A DNA stretch of 64,000 nucleotides from Elizabethkingia sp. YR214. GTDB lineage: Bacteria > Bacteroidota > Bacteroidia > Flavobacteriales > Weeksellaceae. Under the pieces are notes generated by a model that was given only the letters and a program-made list of their open reading frames with translations, had not been told where the DNA came from and searched no databases. Shown one piece after another: positions 48,357-56,688 of this stretch; position 1 is the first letter of the stretch; each line of letters begins with the position of its first letter. The stretch covers positions 248,001 through 312,000 of the forward strand of contig NZ_QBUH01000003.1 in assembly GCF_003058195.1 (NCBI RefSeq), written 5' to 3'. Position numbers and translations under genes: made by a program.

Positions 48357-49334
48357 ATGAGCAATAGACCCATTTCTGATTTTATAGAAAAATATTATTT
48401 ACACTTTAATGCAGCAGCTTTAGTAGATGCTTCTAAAGGTTATGTTGCCCACCTTAAAGATGGCGGGAAAATGATGATTACTTTAGCAGGTGCAATGTCT
48501 ACTGCTGAATTAGGTAAAATTTTAGCAGAAATGATCCGTCAGGATAAAGTAGCTATTATTTCTTGTACAGGGGCTAACCTTGAAGAAGATTTAATGAATC
48601 TTGTAGCACACTCTCATTACGAAAGAGTTCCTCACTACCGTGATCTTACTCCACAGGAAGAATGGGATCTTTTAGAAAGAGGTCTTAACCGTGTAACAGA
48701 TACTTGTATTCCTGAAGAAGAAGCTTTCAGAAGATTACAAAAACATATTCACGAGATCTGGAAAGATGCAGAAGATAAAGGAGAAAGATATTTCCCGCAT
48801 GAATATATGTACAAAATGCTTCTTTCAGGTGTATTAGAGCAATACTATGAAATTCCTAAAGAAAATTCATGGATGCTGGCTGCAGCTGAGAAAAACTTAC
48901 CAATCGTAGTACCAGGGTGGGAAGATTCTACAATGGGTAACATCTTTGCGTCTTACTGCATTAAAGGAGAATTAAAAGCTTCTACAATGAAGTCTGGTAT
49001 CGAATATATGACTTACTTGGCAGACTGGTACAAAGGTAACAGTAGCGGGAAAGGAGTTGGATTCTTCCAGATTGGTGGAGGTATTGCAGGAGATTTCCCT
49101 ATTTGTGTAGTTCCGATGATGTATCAGGATCTTGAAATGCACGATGTACCTTTCTGGTCTTATTTCTGCCAGATTTCTGATTCTACAACATCTTATGGTT
49201 CTTATTCCGGAGCTGTTCCGAATGAGAAAATTACATGGGGTAAATTAGATATTCACACACCTAAATTTATTGTGGAAAGTGATGCTACAATCTGTGCTCC
49301 ACTAATGTTTACTTACATTCTTGAGAATTCTTAA
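48357..49334 (+). CDS. Deoxyhypusine synthase family protein
   Basis: A 325-aa protein of the deoxyhypusine synthase fold. The catalytic lysine region of the family (SWGKI in eukaryotic DHS) appears as GAVPNEKITWGKLDI with Lys296. The NAD-binding stretches IISCTGANLEEDLMN and FFQIGGGIAGDFPI are also present. DHS makes deoxyhypusine on eIF5A from spermidine. Bacteria have no eIF5A, and characterised bacterial relatives include homospermidine synthases, so this is probably a polyamine enzyme. It is monocistronic, with its own terminator at 49361-49391. Confidence 0.88.
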   Translation: MSNRPISDFIEKYYLHFNAAALVDASKGYVAHLKDGGKMMITLAGAMSTAELGKILAEMIRQDKVAIISCTGANLEEDLMNLVAHSHYERVPHYRDLTPQEEWDLLERGLNRVTDTCIPEEEAFRRLQKHIHEIWKDAEDKGERYFPHEYMYKMLLSGVLEQYYEIPKENSWMLAAAEKNLPIVVPGWEDSTMGNIFASYCIKGELKASTMKSGIEYMTYLADWYKGNSSGKGVGFFQIGGGIAGDFPICVVPMMYQDLEMHDVPFWSYFCQISDSTTSYGSYSGAVPNEKITWGKLDIHTPKFIVESDATICAPLMFTYILENS

Positions 49335-49360
49335 TAGAAACAGAATATAAATTTATTAAT

Positions 49361-49391
49361 AAAAGGCTTATCCAATAAGCCTTTTATTTTT
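49361..49391 (+). terminator. Terminator after the deoxyhypusine synthase-like gene
   Basis: Stem AAAAGGCTTAT/ATAAGCCTTTT with a 3-nt loop, then ATTTTT. It abuts the start of the acyltransferase gene (49395). Confidence 0.85.
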
Positions 49392-49394
49392 ACA

Positions 49395-50483
49395 ATGCAG
49401 TCTCCAAACACCGTTAAATACGATGCCCTTACAGGGATGCGCGCTATTGCAGCAATTATGGTATTCGTTTACCATAACCGAAAATATTGGCGCAATGATT
49501 TGCCATGGGCTGTAATGCGCTTCATCAGCGAATGGCATATTGGAGTAACTGTATTTTTTGTTCTGAGTGGTTTTTTGTTAGCATACCGTTATCAGGACAA
49601 GCCTTTGGAAAGCAAAAAAGACTACCTAAAATATATTCTGCTAAGAATAGCGCGAATATTTCCATTATACTGGATTTTGCTCAGCTTCTATTTCATGGAT
49701 ACAGAGTATTCTAAGAATGTGGATACCTATTTCCTGCAGTACTCGCTACTGTATTCATTGTTTGATAAATATGTTCTTACCGGAATTGTACAGGCTTGGT
49801 CACTCAATGTGGAATTCTTTTTCTATTTGCTCTCACCTGTACTATTTCTTTTACTAAAGAAAAGCTGGAAGTATTGTATCTCGCTAATGTTGGGAGTGTT
49901 CCTTCTCAGTTGTGCTATAGGCTATGGTTTGCATTGGTACAATGCGAATCCCAAAGGTTTTCTGTACCCGCTGAACTTTATTATGAGCAACACTTTTTTC
50001 GGGAGGAGTACAGAGTTCTTCTTCGGGATGTTACTGGCTTATATGATGAAGCAGGAAAGTAAAGTAAATACATTGTTGAAACTAAAGAACCCTACATTGT
50101 ACGGAGGATTTTTGATAATGATGTTTACAGTTGCCATTGCTTTTTTTGCCAGAAATAATTTTGTACATGGAGTGGAGCGCTGGGAAGGCAGATTAATTCA
50201 TGAGTTGTTTCTTCCTGTTGCTATAGCATTATTCTTTTGGGGATTAATGTCCGAAAAAACATGGGTATCCAGATTTTTATCCACAAAGCTTCTGGTTCTT
50301 TTGGGAAATGCCTCTTTTGTTTTTTATCTTATCCATATCAGTTACTTTAATCTGAAATTTAAATCCTTAATTTATTTACCCGATCGCAATTTTGTGTTAC
50401 TTTGGATTTGCTCCATCATCATCTATCTATGGATAGAGAAGCCTCTTTACAAGCTGTGCAGAAATCTTATTGCTAAAATTTAG
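49395..50483 (+). CDS. Acyltransferase 3 family membrane protein
   Basis: A 362-aa integral membrane protein with about ten TM helices. The start (YDALTGMRAIAAIMVFVYHNRKYW) has the conserved His of the acyltransferase-3 active site, and RIARIFPLYWILL and WSLNVEFFFYLLSP are also typical. Such enzymes O-acylate surface glycans or lipids with the acyl group carried across the membrane. The target is unknown. The ATG lies just behind the upstream terminator. Confidence 0.88.
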   Translation: MQSPNTVKYDALTGMRAIAAIMVFVYHNRKYWRNDLPWAVMRFISEWHIGVTVFFVLSGFLLAYRYQDKPLESKKDYLKYILLRIARIFPLYWILLSFYFMDTEYSKNVDTYFLQYSLLYSLFDKYVLTGIVQAWSLNVEFFFYLLSPVLFLLLKKSWKYCISLMLGVFLLSCAIGYGLHWYNANPKGFLYPLNFIMSNTFFGRSTEFFFGMLLAYMMKQESKVNTLLKLKNPTLYGGFLIMMFTVAIAFFARNNFVHGVERWEGRLIHELFLPVAIALFFWGLMSEKTWVSRFLSTKLLVLLGNASFVFYLIHISYFNLKFKSLIYLPDRNFVLLWICSIIIYLWIEKPLYKLCRNLIAKI

Positions 50484-50587
50484 TTTTCCACATTGTGACC
50501 TATGTTTCCAAATAATTTTATCTTTTCTTTAGGATAAAGAAGTATACTATTGATTGTTCACCAATAACCAGTAACTTTAACCTCTGT

Positions 50588-51286
50588 ATGAAGGAAAAAG
50601 TATTAATGAACTGGAGCGGTGGAAAAGACTCCGCAATGGCACTGTATGATATACTCAATAGCGAAGACTATCAGGTTGAAGGCTTGCTTACTTCTGTTAA
50701 TGCTGCTAACCAGAGAATTTCTATGCATGGTGTAAGCGGAAGTTTGTTAGTGAAACAAGCTGAAAGTATGGGATTGCCACTCACTAAAATTAACTTACCC
50801 GAATCCTCAGATATGGCTGCCTATGAAAATATAATGGAGCAGACATTATCCACATTTACACAACAGGGTATCAAAACATCTGTATTCGGTGATATCTTTC
50901 TGGAAGATTTACGGAAATATAGAGAGCAACAATTGTTGAAAATCGGTTGGAAAGCTATTTTTCCGCTTTGGAAAAAAGATACGCGAAACCTTGTATACGA
51001 ATTCTTAGAACTGGGCTTCCGTACCAGAATCTGTTGTACCAACAAGCAATATCTGGATTCTGACTTCTTAGGATGTGATCTGGATGAATATCTTATTGAT
51101 AAGCTTCCGAAAAATGTAGATCCTTGTGGAGAAAACGGAGAGTTTCATACGTTTGTATATGCCGGGCCTATATTTCAGCAGAATCTGAATATTAGAAATG
51201 GAGAACGGGTAGAGAAATCTTATAATCACGATGGGAAGTCTTACGGATACGAGTTTTGCGATATCCTATTAGAGGATCATCAGTAG
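50588..51286 (+). CDS. Diphthine-ammonia ligase-like protein (Dph6/PP-loop family)
   Basis: A 232-aa PP-loop ATP pyrophosphatase. The P-loop is MNWSGGKDSAMALYD at the N terminus, and the second signature VDPCGENGEFHTFVYAGPI is near 180. The family includes Dph6, which amidates diphthine on eEF2 in eukaryotes and archaea. Bacteria lack diphthamide, so this protein must act elsewhere, perhaps as another amidase or thiolase. The Atl-like gene begins 48 bp downstream. Confidence 0.85.
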   Translation: MKEKVLMNWSGGKDSAMALYDILNSEDYQVEGLLTSVNAANQRISMHGVSGSLLVKQAESMGLPLTKINLPESSDMAAYENIMEQTLSTFTQQGIKTSVFGDIFLEDLRKYREQQLLKIGWKAIFPLWKKDTRNLVYEFLELGFRTRICCTNKQYLDSDFLGCDLDEYLIDKLPKNVDPCGENGEFHTFVYAGPIFQQNLNIRNGERVEKSYNHDGKSYGYEFCDILLEDHQ

Positions 51287-51334
51287 GTGTATTGTTAGTA
51301 AATATTTTTTTAACTTTAGATAAACATATTCTTC

Positions 51335-51643
51335 ATGGATCAGCAATTTAAAGATCAGGTTTTTGAGATTATCCGGATGATCCCCAAAGGAAGGGTGACA
51401 TCTTATGGGGCTATTGCAAAAGCTGTGGGTTATCCAAATCATTCCCGTCACGTAGGAAATGCATTGCGACATTATGATGCAGATTTTCCGGCACATAGAG
51501 TTTGTAATTCTTCCGGGGTGATTACAGCCGAATCCTGTATTCCTGATTTTACCAAGAAACTTGCTAAAGAAGGAGTTGCAGTAAAAGGAAACAAAATCCA
51601 GAACTTCAGAAAGATCTTTTGGGATCCGTTAAACGAAATTTAA
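51335..51643 (+). CDS. Alkyltransferase-like protein (MGMT family, Atl type)
   Basis: A 102-aa protein with the DNA-binding part of O6-alkylguanine-DNA alkyltransferase: IRMIPKGRVTSYGAIAKAVGYPNHSRHVGNALRH with the winged-helix arginine finger. Where the transferase has PCHR, this protein has Pro52-Ala53-His54-Arg55, so the acceptor cysteine is missing. Atl proteins of this kind bind O6-alkylguanine without removing the group and flag the lesion for nucleotide excision repair. It is followed after 2 bp by a Crp/Fnr gene. Confidence 0.88.
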   Translation: MDQQFKDQVFEIIRMIPKGRVTSYGAIAKAVGYPNHSRHVGNALRHYDADFPAHRVCNSSGVITAESCIPDFTKKLAKEGVAVKGNKIQNFRKIFWDPLNEI

Positions 51644-51645
51644 TA

Positions 51646-52212
51646 ATGTCAGACTTTCTCAGAAAACATATAGAAAATATTGTCCGCTTATCCGATGAAG
51701 AATTTGAAGAAATCCTGAGTTTTTTTCAGTTCAGAAAATATAGAAAAAGACAATTCCTGATTCAGGAAAACCAATTGGTAGATGAATTATTTATTGTGAA
51801 ATCGGGGTTGCTAAAATGCGGTATGATTGACGATTCCGGTAAAGAACAGATATTGCAGTTTGCCACAGAAGACTGGTGGATTTCTGATTATACAGCCTTT
51901 TATAAACATCAACCTGCCCGATTGGCGGTAGATTGTATAGATGACAGTGAGGTTTACTCTATTACTTATGCACAAATGAATGAAGTCTGCAGAAAAATAC
52001 CAAAAGCAGAACATTTTTTTCGTGTAAAAAGTAATTTAGGCTATTGTGCACTACAAGACAGGGTTTTGGCACTTATGACTAAAACAGCAAAAGAACGATA
52101 CGAGGATTTTATTTATCAATATTCAGAATGGAGTAACAGAATTCCCAAACAACTTATTGCCAGTTATCTTGGAGTGTCACGGGAAACACTAAGTAGGCTT
52201 TATACTTCCTGA
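51646..52212 (+). CDS. Crp/Fnr family transcriptional regulator
   Basis: A 188-aa regulator. The cyclic-nucleotide-like beta barrel occupies about 20-120 (FRKYRKRQFLIQENQLVDELFIVKSGLLK), and a C-terminal HTH ends IPKQLIASYLGVSRETLSRLYTS. The ATG at 51646 is used because it follows the Atl stop at 2 bp; an earlier in-frame ATG lies inside the Atl gene. The effector is unknown, as is usual for this group in Bacteroidota. A palindromic CRP-type site lies directly behind it. Confidence 0.87.
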   Translation: MSDFLRKHIENIVRLSDEEFEEILSFFQFRKYRKRQFLIQENQLVDELFIVKSGLLKCGMIDDSGKEQILQFATEDWWISDYTAFYKHQPARLAVDCIDDSEVYSITYAQMNEVCRKIPKAEHFFRVKSNLGYCALQDRVLALMTKTAKERYEDFIYQYSEWSNRIPKQLIASYLGVSRETLSRLYTS

Positions 52213-52214
52213 TA

Positions 52215-52230
52215 TGTGACTTAGATCACA
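52215..52230. promoter_or_regulatory. CRP/FNR-type operator
   Basis: TGTGACTTAGATCACA has perfect TGTGA/TCACA arms with a 6-bp spacer, 3 bp after the Crp/Fnr stop and about 90 bp before the DJ-1/PfpI start. It fits the classical CRP consensus. That the local regulator binds it is an inference. Confidence 0.55.
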
Positions 52231-52318
52231 ACTTTTTTTTGAGATATGTCCTGTGATAATTTTTAGTGCTAACCGAACTTTGTATCAGAAAATATTAATA
52301 ATACAAAAGCAAAATATT

Positions 52319-53008
52319 ATGGAACAGAAAAAAGCATTAATCGTTGTGACAAGTGTAGAGAAATATCCTAATATGGAAAGAGCGACAGGGCTTTGGCTGG
52401 GAGAAGCTGTACATTTTTATGATAAAATGGTAAAGGCCGGAAAAGAAGTCGATTTTGTTAGCCCCAGAGGAGGTTATACACCATTAGATCCGGTCAGTAT
52501 TCAGCAATTTGTACAGCCTGTAGACTGGAAGTATTATGCTGATGATATCTTTAGGGGTAAGCTGGCGGATACTTTGAAGCCTGAAGAAGTAAATGCTTCG
52601 GACTATGATGTTATTTATTATGCTGGTGGACACGGAGTTGTATGGGATTTTCCCGAAGATAAAGGATTACAAAATATTGCAAGAACAATTTATGAAAATC
52701 AGGGAATTATATCCTCTGTATGTCATGGAGCGGTAGGGTTGTTTAATATTACACTTTCCGATGGTTCTTTACTAATTAAAGATAAAACACTTACAGGATT
52801 TAGTAATTCTGAAGAGATAGCGGCTGAGCTGGCAGATCATATGCCATATCTTACGGAAGATGTACTGAAAAGCAAAGGCGCAAATTATGTAAAAGCTGAA
52901 CAAGACTTTACACCATTTGCAGTAACCGACGGCAGGTTGGTAACGGGACAGAACCCTCAGTCCGGCGGAGCTGTTGGAGATCAGGTATTAGAGATTTTAA
53001 ATCAATAA
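52319..53008 (+). CDS. DJ-1/PfpI family protein (Hsp31-like)
   Basis: A 229-aa type 1 glutamine-amidotransferase-fold protein. The Cys-His pair is in SSVCHGAVGLF and the nearby GGHGVVWDFPED motif is typical of the Hsp31/YhbO-like branch. An early Glu (WLGEAVHFYDKM) completes the triad. Such proteins act as methylglyoxal (glyoxalase III) enzymes or chaperones under stress. The ATG at 52319 (MEQKKALIVV) gives the normal start; an earlier frame extension reaches into the regulatory region. Confidence 0.85.
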   Translation: MEQKKALIVVTSVEKYPNMERATGLWLGEAVHFYDKMVKAGKEVDFVSPRGGYTPLDPVSIQQFVQPVDWKYYADDIFRGKLADTLKPEEVNASDYDVIYYAGGHGVVWDFPEDKGLQNIARTIYENQGIISSVCHGAVGLFNITLSDGSLLIKDKTLTGFSNSEEIAAELADHMPYLTEDVLKSKGANYVKAEQDFTPFAVTDGRLVTGQNPQSGGAVGDQVLEILNQ

Positions 53009-53032
53009 GAATACTTAGTATAAAAGAGTTTA

Positions 53033-53070
53033 AAAGCCCTGCCAGAATTATAAACCCTGACAGGGCTTTC
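53033..53070. terminator. Terminator between the convergent DJ-1/PfpI and HxlR genes
   Basis: Stem AAAGCCCTG/CAGGGCTTT (53033-53041 with 53061-53069), lying between two convergent genes. Confidence 0.75.
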
Positions 53071-53092
53071 ATTACGGGATATAAATAAAAGT

Positions 53093-53431
53093 CTAATTTC
53101 GAGTTTTCTCCATTTCTTTTTTACCCCATTTCTTTAAGTAAGTAATAAAGGGGATAAGTTCAGCACCCGTTTCAGTCAGGTAATATTCAACTTTTGGAGG
53201 TACTTCCTGATAGACCTTTCTATGCAGCAGGTTGTCATCTTCCAATTCGCGCAGCGTCTGGGTAAGCATTTTGGGAGTAATATCACTTAATGTTTTGCGC
53301 AATTCTCCATAGCGCATAATATTCTCCAGGTGTAAATGCCATAATATTCTACCCTTATATTTTCCACCAATTCGCTTAAAAGCATAGTCTACCGGACAGG
53401 ATGCTTCATCGATATATTTGTTATTTTTCAT
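53093..53431 (-). CDS. HxlR family transcriptional regulator
   Basis: A 112-aa winged-helix protein. It has the HxlR start CPVDYAFKRIGGKYKGRILWHL with the leading cysteine of redox/aldehyde-sensing members, then ITPKMLTQTLRELEDDNLLHRKVY and PPKVEYYLTETG. It is divergent from an oxidoreductase gene, a typical setting in which the regulator represses its neighbour until a reactive electrophile is sensed. Confidence 0.92.
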   Translation of the reverse strand: MKNNKYIDEASCPVDYAFKRIGGKYKGRILWHLHLENIMRYGELRKTLSDITPKMLTQTLRELEDDNLLHRKVYQEVPPKVEYYLTETGAELIPFITYLKKWGKKEMEKTRN

Positions 53432-53450
53432 TTTTATTAAAATTTAATTT

Positions 53451-53505
53451 ACTGATAATCAGTATTAGTATATTTTTGGTATGTAGAGTACTAAAAAGTG
53501 CATAC
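53451..53505. promoter_or_regulatory. Candidate HxlR operators
   Basis: Two inverted repeats lie in the divergent spacer: ACTGATAATCAGT (53451-53463, a perfect odd palindrome) and GTATG (53479-53483) paired with CATAC (53501-53505) around AGTACT. Both lie upstream of, or abut, the promoter of the oxidoreductase gene. Confidence 0.45.
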
Positions 53506-53537
53506 TTGACATAAAGATACTAAATAATCTACATTTG
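53506..53537 (+). promoter_or_regulatory. Promoter of the oxidoreductase gene
   Basis: TTG at 53506-53508 and TACATTTG at 53530-53537 are 21 bp apart; the ATG is 28 bp downstream. Confidence 0.65.
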
Positions 53538-53565
53538 CTCCATTAATATTTAAAATAAAACTCAG

Positions 53566-54513
53566 ATGAAAGCAATTCTTTTAAATGAAGCGGGCGGAGT
53601 AGAAAACCTGCAACAAACAGAAATAGACATGCCAACTGTAAAAAATGATGAAGTGTTGGTAAAAGTAGTATCAATTAGTATAAATCCTGTTGATGTAAAG
53701 GCGAGACATAATGATGGAGTATTAAGCTGGCTATTTGCAGAAAAGCGTCCTGCTATTTTGGGTTGGGATATTTCTGGTGAAATTAAAGAAGTTGGTAAAG
53801 ATGTAAAAGATTTTAAATCCGGAGATAAAGTATTTGGAATGGTTAACTTCTTTGGAAACGGAAATGCTTATGCTGAATATGTGGCAGCTCCGGCAGATCA
53901 TTTAGCCCATATCCCTTCAGAAATATCTTATCAAGAAGCTGCAGCTACAACATTAGCAGCTTCTACTGCTTATCAGGCGCTAACAGAAATCGGAAAAGTG
54001 AAAGAAGGTGATCGCGTATTAATTCATGCTGCTTCAGGAGGTGTTGGCCATTATGCGGTTCAGATAGCTAAGCATTTAGGCGCTCATGTTATAGGTACTT
54101 CATCTGCAAAAAATAAAGATTTTGTATTGTCGCTCGGAGCAGATGAACATGTTGACTATACGAAAGAGGATATCAGAGATGCGATTAAAAATGTTGATAT
54201 TGTATTGGACGGAATAGCAGGTGAAACTTTGTTGAATTCGCTTGATGTAGTAAAAGAAAGTGGTACAGTTATCACGCTGCCTTCTGCTGACATTCCGGTA
54301 GAGGCTTTAGAAAAGGCTGCACAGCGAAATGTTAACTTACAGTTCTTTTTAGTTGATTCAAAAAAAGAAACAATACAAGCGATAGCAGATCTACTGGAAG
54401 CAAAGGTATTGCAACCACATATTCATCAGGAGTATAGTTTCTCAGAAATGGGAAAAGCTCATACAGAAGTAGAAACAGGAAGGGTAGTAGGTAAAGTAAT
54501 TGTGAATATTTAA
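53566..54513 (+). CDS. NADP-dependent zinc-free oxidoreductase (quinone oxidoreductase-like)
   Basis: A 315-aa medium-chain reductase. The GroES-like N-terminal part (about 25-120) lacks the zinc cysteines, and the Rossmann part has HAASGGVGHYAVQIAKHLGAHVIGTSS. The C terminus GRVVGKVIVNI is typical. Likely roles are NADPH-dependent reduction of quinones or alkenals. It is divergent from an HxlR regulator. Confidence 0.88.
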   Translation: MKAILLNEAGGVENLQQTEIDMPTVKNDEVLVKVVSISINPVDVKARHNDGVLSWLFAEKRPAILGWDISGEIKEVGKDVKDFKSGDKVFGMVNFFGNGNAYAEYVAAPADHLAHIPSEISYQEAAATTLAASTAYQALTEIGKVKEGDRVLIHAASGGVGHYAVQIAKHLGAHVIGTSSAKNKDFVLSLGADEHVDYTKEDIRDAIKNVDIVLDGIAGETLLNSLDVVKESGTVITLPSADIPVEALEKAAQRNVNLQFFLVDSKKETIQAIADLLEAKVLQPHIHQEYSFSEMGKAHTEVETGRVVGKVIVNI

Positions 54514-54535
54514 AAAACATTTAGGTTAGAATTTT

Positions 54536-54568
54536 TACCGTTCGGTATTTGAAAATAACTGTTCGGTA
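54536..54568. promoter_or_regulatory. Tandem TetR-type operators
   Basis: TACCGTTCGGTA (54536-54547) is an inverted repeat with a 2-bp centre. ACTGTTCGGTA (54558-54568) repeats it 21 bp further, two helical turns away. They lie 65-97 bp upstream of the hydrolase gene. Confidence 0.5.
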
Positions 54569-54599
54569 ATATTCTTTTTCTTTTCTATAGCCGGTAGTG

Positions 54600-54607
54600 T
54601 AGCTTTG
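54600..54607 (+). promoter_or_regulatory. -7 box of the hydrolase gene
   Basis: TAGCTTTG at 54600-54607, 25 bp before the ATG; no clear -33 TTG. Confidence 0.5.
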
Positions 54608-54632
54608 AACCATAATTAAAAAATCAAATATT

Positions 54633-55430
54633 ATGAAAGCTATCAACATTTTCTCCGCTCTTTTTTTATTCTTATTAAGTTTTGCCCATGCACAAATGGA
54701 CGATAAGTTTTATCAGCCAGGTAAAAAACTTAAGCCACTTGAATTTTCAAAGCTAGAGTATATTGCTTTTCCTATTGAACAAGATACAGTGACTGCTTAT
54801 ATTGCAAAACCAGAGACTAAAAAAATTAAAAAAACTATTTTATTTTTTCATGGTGCGGGAGGAAATGTAACAACCTATCAGTATATTACAAAGCCTTTGG
54901 TAGATGCAGGTTTTCAGGTTGTCATGATAGATTTCCGTGGTTATGGAAAATCAACAGGAAAACCTACCCACCTGAATGTGGCTGCGGATGGTCAGATGTT
55001 GTTTGATAAATTTATCAGCAGACCAGATATCAAAAATACTAAAGTTTACATCTATGGAGCTTCTTTAGGTTCACAGATAGCGACGCATTTGGCTAAAGAT
55101 AATGTGGATAAAATTTCAGGATTAATTTTAGACAGTCCAATGGCTTCGTTTACAGATATTGCTGCTTTCTATGCACCTCAGTATAAGGATATGATTCTGA
55201 AAGGTATGGTTTCTCCTTATTCTGCAAAAGAAGATATCAAAGGATTAGGGACTTTGCCTAAAATAATTATCCACAGTAAAGAAGATAAAGAAGTTCCTTA
55301 TGAACAAGGGAAATTAGTTTTTGATAATGCTTCAGAACCAAAGCAATTTATTGAATCTACTGGAGCCCATTTAGGTGGTATGCAAAATAACACTGCTGAG
55401 ATCCTAAAAGCTATTAATAAATTGCCTTAG
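54633..55430 (+). CDS. Secreted alpha/beta hydrolase
   Basis: A 265-aa alpha/beta hydrolase with signal peptide (MKAINIFSALFLFLLSFAHAQ). The oxyanion region is FFHGAGGNVTTYQY. The nucleophile elbow is YGASLGS with the Ser, an Asp lies in HSKEDKEVPYEQG, and the final His is in STGAHLGG. The fold resembles serine aminopeptidase/BEM46-type hydrolases. The substrate is unknown. Tandem TetR-type sites lie upstream, so it is probably inducible. Confidence 0.87.
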   Translation: MKAINIFSALFLFLLSFAHAQMDDKFYQPGKKLKPLEFSKLEYIAFPIEQDTVTAYIAKPETKKIKKTILFFHGAGGNVTTYQYITKPLVDAGFQVVMIDFRGYGKSTGKPTHLNVAADGQMLFDKFISRPDIKNTKVYIYGASLGSQIATHLAKDNVDKISGLILDSPMASFTDIAAFYAPQYKDMILKGMVSPYSAKEDIKGLGTLPKIIIHSKEDKEVPYEQGKLVFDNASEPKQFIESTGAHLGGMQNNTAEILKAINKLP

Positions 55431-55526
55431 TTTTTAAATAATCTATAAATGACGGATAATGATATAGTTAAATAGTGTAATTTTATAAGTGTAGTAAAGA
55501 ATACAATACATTTATATAAAATAGAT

Positions 55527-56603
55527 ATGGCTAGCAGACTGTTAATTATCTTTCTGATAATGATTTTCCCGGCTTTGAATGCTCAAATAGCTAAAGCTTC
55601 GGGAAAATTATTATTAAATCAGATGCAGAAAGCAATTGACCAGAATGAATACAGCGGAATCAATTCGGTGATTATAGCCCGAGGTTCTAAAATTGTGTAT
55701 GAAAATTATTTTAACGGATACACGAAAGATTCCCTGCATGACTCCAGATCTTCCTTTAAATCGGTTACGTCACTATTAATAGGCATTGCTATTGATAAAG
55801 GTTTTATTAAAAGTGTTAATCAAAAAATTTATGAATTTTTTCCAAATAACCCGGTATTAAAAACAGATGCTCTTAAAAGTAAAATAACTATTAAAGACCT
55901 GCTTGAGATGAGATCCGGAATTGATTGTGAAGAATTTAATGAAACCAAAGTATGTGAAGACAATATGAGTCTTTCTCAGGACTGGTTGAAATTTTCTCTA
56001 GAACTTCCCATGAAGACTAAGCCTGGAGAATTATGGTCCTATACATCAATTAATACAATGATCTGTAGTGGTATTATTGCAAACGCTACGGGAATGAGTG
56101 TTCCGGAATTTGCCCAAAAATATCTATTTGATCCTTTAGGAATTATAAATTACAGATGGACTATTGATCCGTCAGGAAATACAATGACAGCTGGATCTTT
56201 TTATATTCTGCCAAAAGATATGTTAAAAATTGGACAGTTGATAAAGAATAATGGAAAGTGGAAAAATAAACAAATCGTTTCTGCTGATTGGATTAATGAC
56301 TCTACAAAGTGTGATATCATTATTCCTGAATTTTCTTTTATGAAATCCAGCAGGAGCAAAATAGGTATTCCGCAGCCAGCATATTATGGATTTTATTGGT
56401 ACAAAGAATTGTTAAAGACAAATGATTTTGTCGAAAATTTATTGTTTGCATCGGGTAACGGAGGTCAGTATATATTTATAATCAGAGATCTTGATCTAAC
56501 GGTTGTATTTACTCAGAGCAATTATGGCAGTTATAAAGCAAAACAGGCATTTGAGATTATGGCTAAATATATATTACCGGCGGTAAGAATTGGTAGATTT
56601 TAA
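55527..56603 (+). CDS. Serine hydrolase (class C beta-lactamase-like)
   Basis: A 358-aa penicillin-binding-like serine hydrolase with signal peptide (MASRLLIIFLIMIFPALNAQ). The SxxK motif is SSFKSVTSL, where Ser begins SFKS. The second motif, usually YxN, is in WSYTSINT, and the KTG-like box is FASGNGGQYIF. It may be an esterase or D-amino-acid peptidase; beta-lactam hydrolysis cannot be assumed. It is convergent with htpG. Confidence 0.85.
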   Translation: MASRLLIIFLIMIFPALNAQIAKASGKLLLNQMQKAIDQNEYSGINSVIIARGSKIVYENYFNGYTKDSLHDSRSSFKSVTSLLIGIAIDKGFIKSVNQKIYEFFPNNPVLKTDALKSKITIKDLLEMRSGIDCEEFNETKVCEDNMSLSQDWLKFSLELPMKTKPGELWSYTSINTMICSGIIANATGMSVPEFAQKYLFDPLGIINYRWTIDPSGNTMTAGSFYILPKDMLKIGQLIKNNGKWKNKQIVSADWINDSTKCDIIIPEFSFMKSSRSKIGIPQPAYYGFYWYKELLKTNDFVENLLFASGNGGQYIFIIRDLDLTVVFTQSNYGSYKAKQAFEIMAKYILPAVRIGRF

Positions 56604-56628
56604 ATTATTACAGAATTGTTTAAAATAA

Positions 56629-56663
56629 AAACCTCATAGGAGATTCTAAATCCTATGAGGTTT
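56629..56663. terminator. Bidirectional terminator between the serine hydrolase and htpG
   Basis: Perfect 13-bp stem AAACCTCATAGGA/TCCTATGAGGTTT with a 9-nt loop between convergent genes. Confidence 0.88.
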
Positions 56664-56688
56664 CATTGAATATATATGAAAAAAAAGA

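Noticed and set aside
55527-56603. Serine hydrolase as a true beta-lactamase
   Set aside because: The second and third active-site motifs deviate from those of class C enzymes, so only the broader family is supported.
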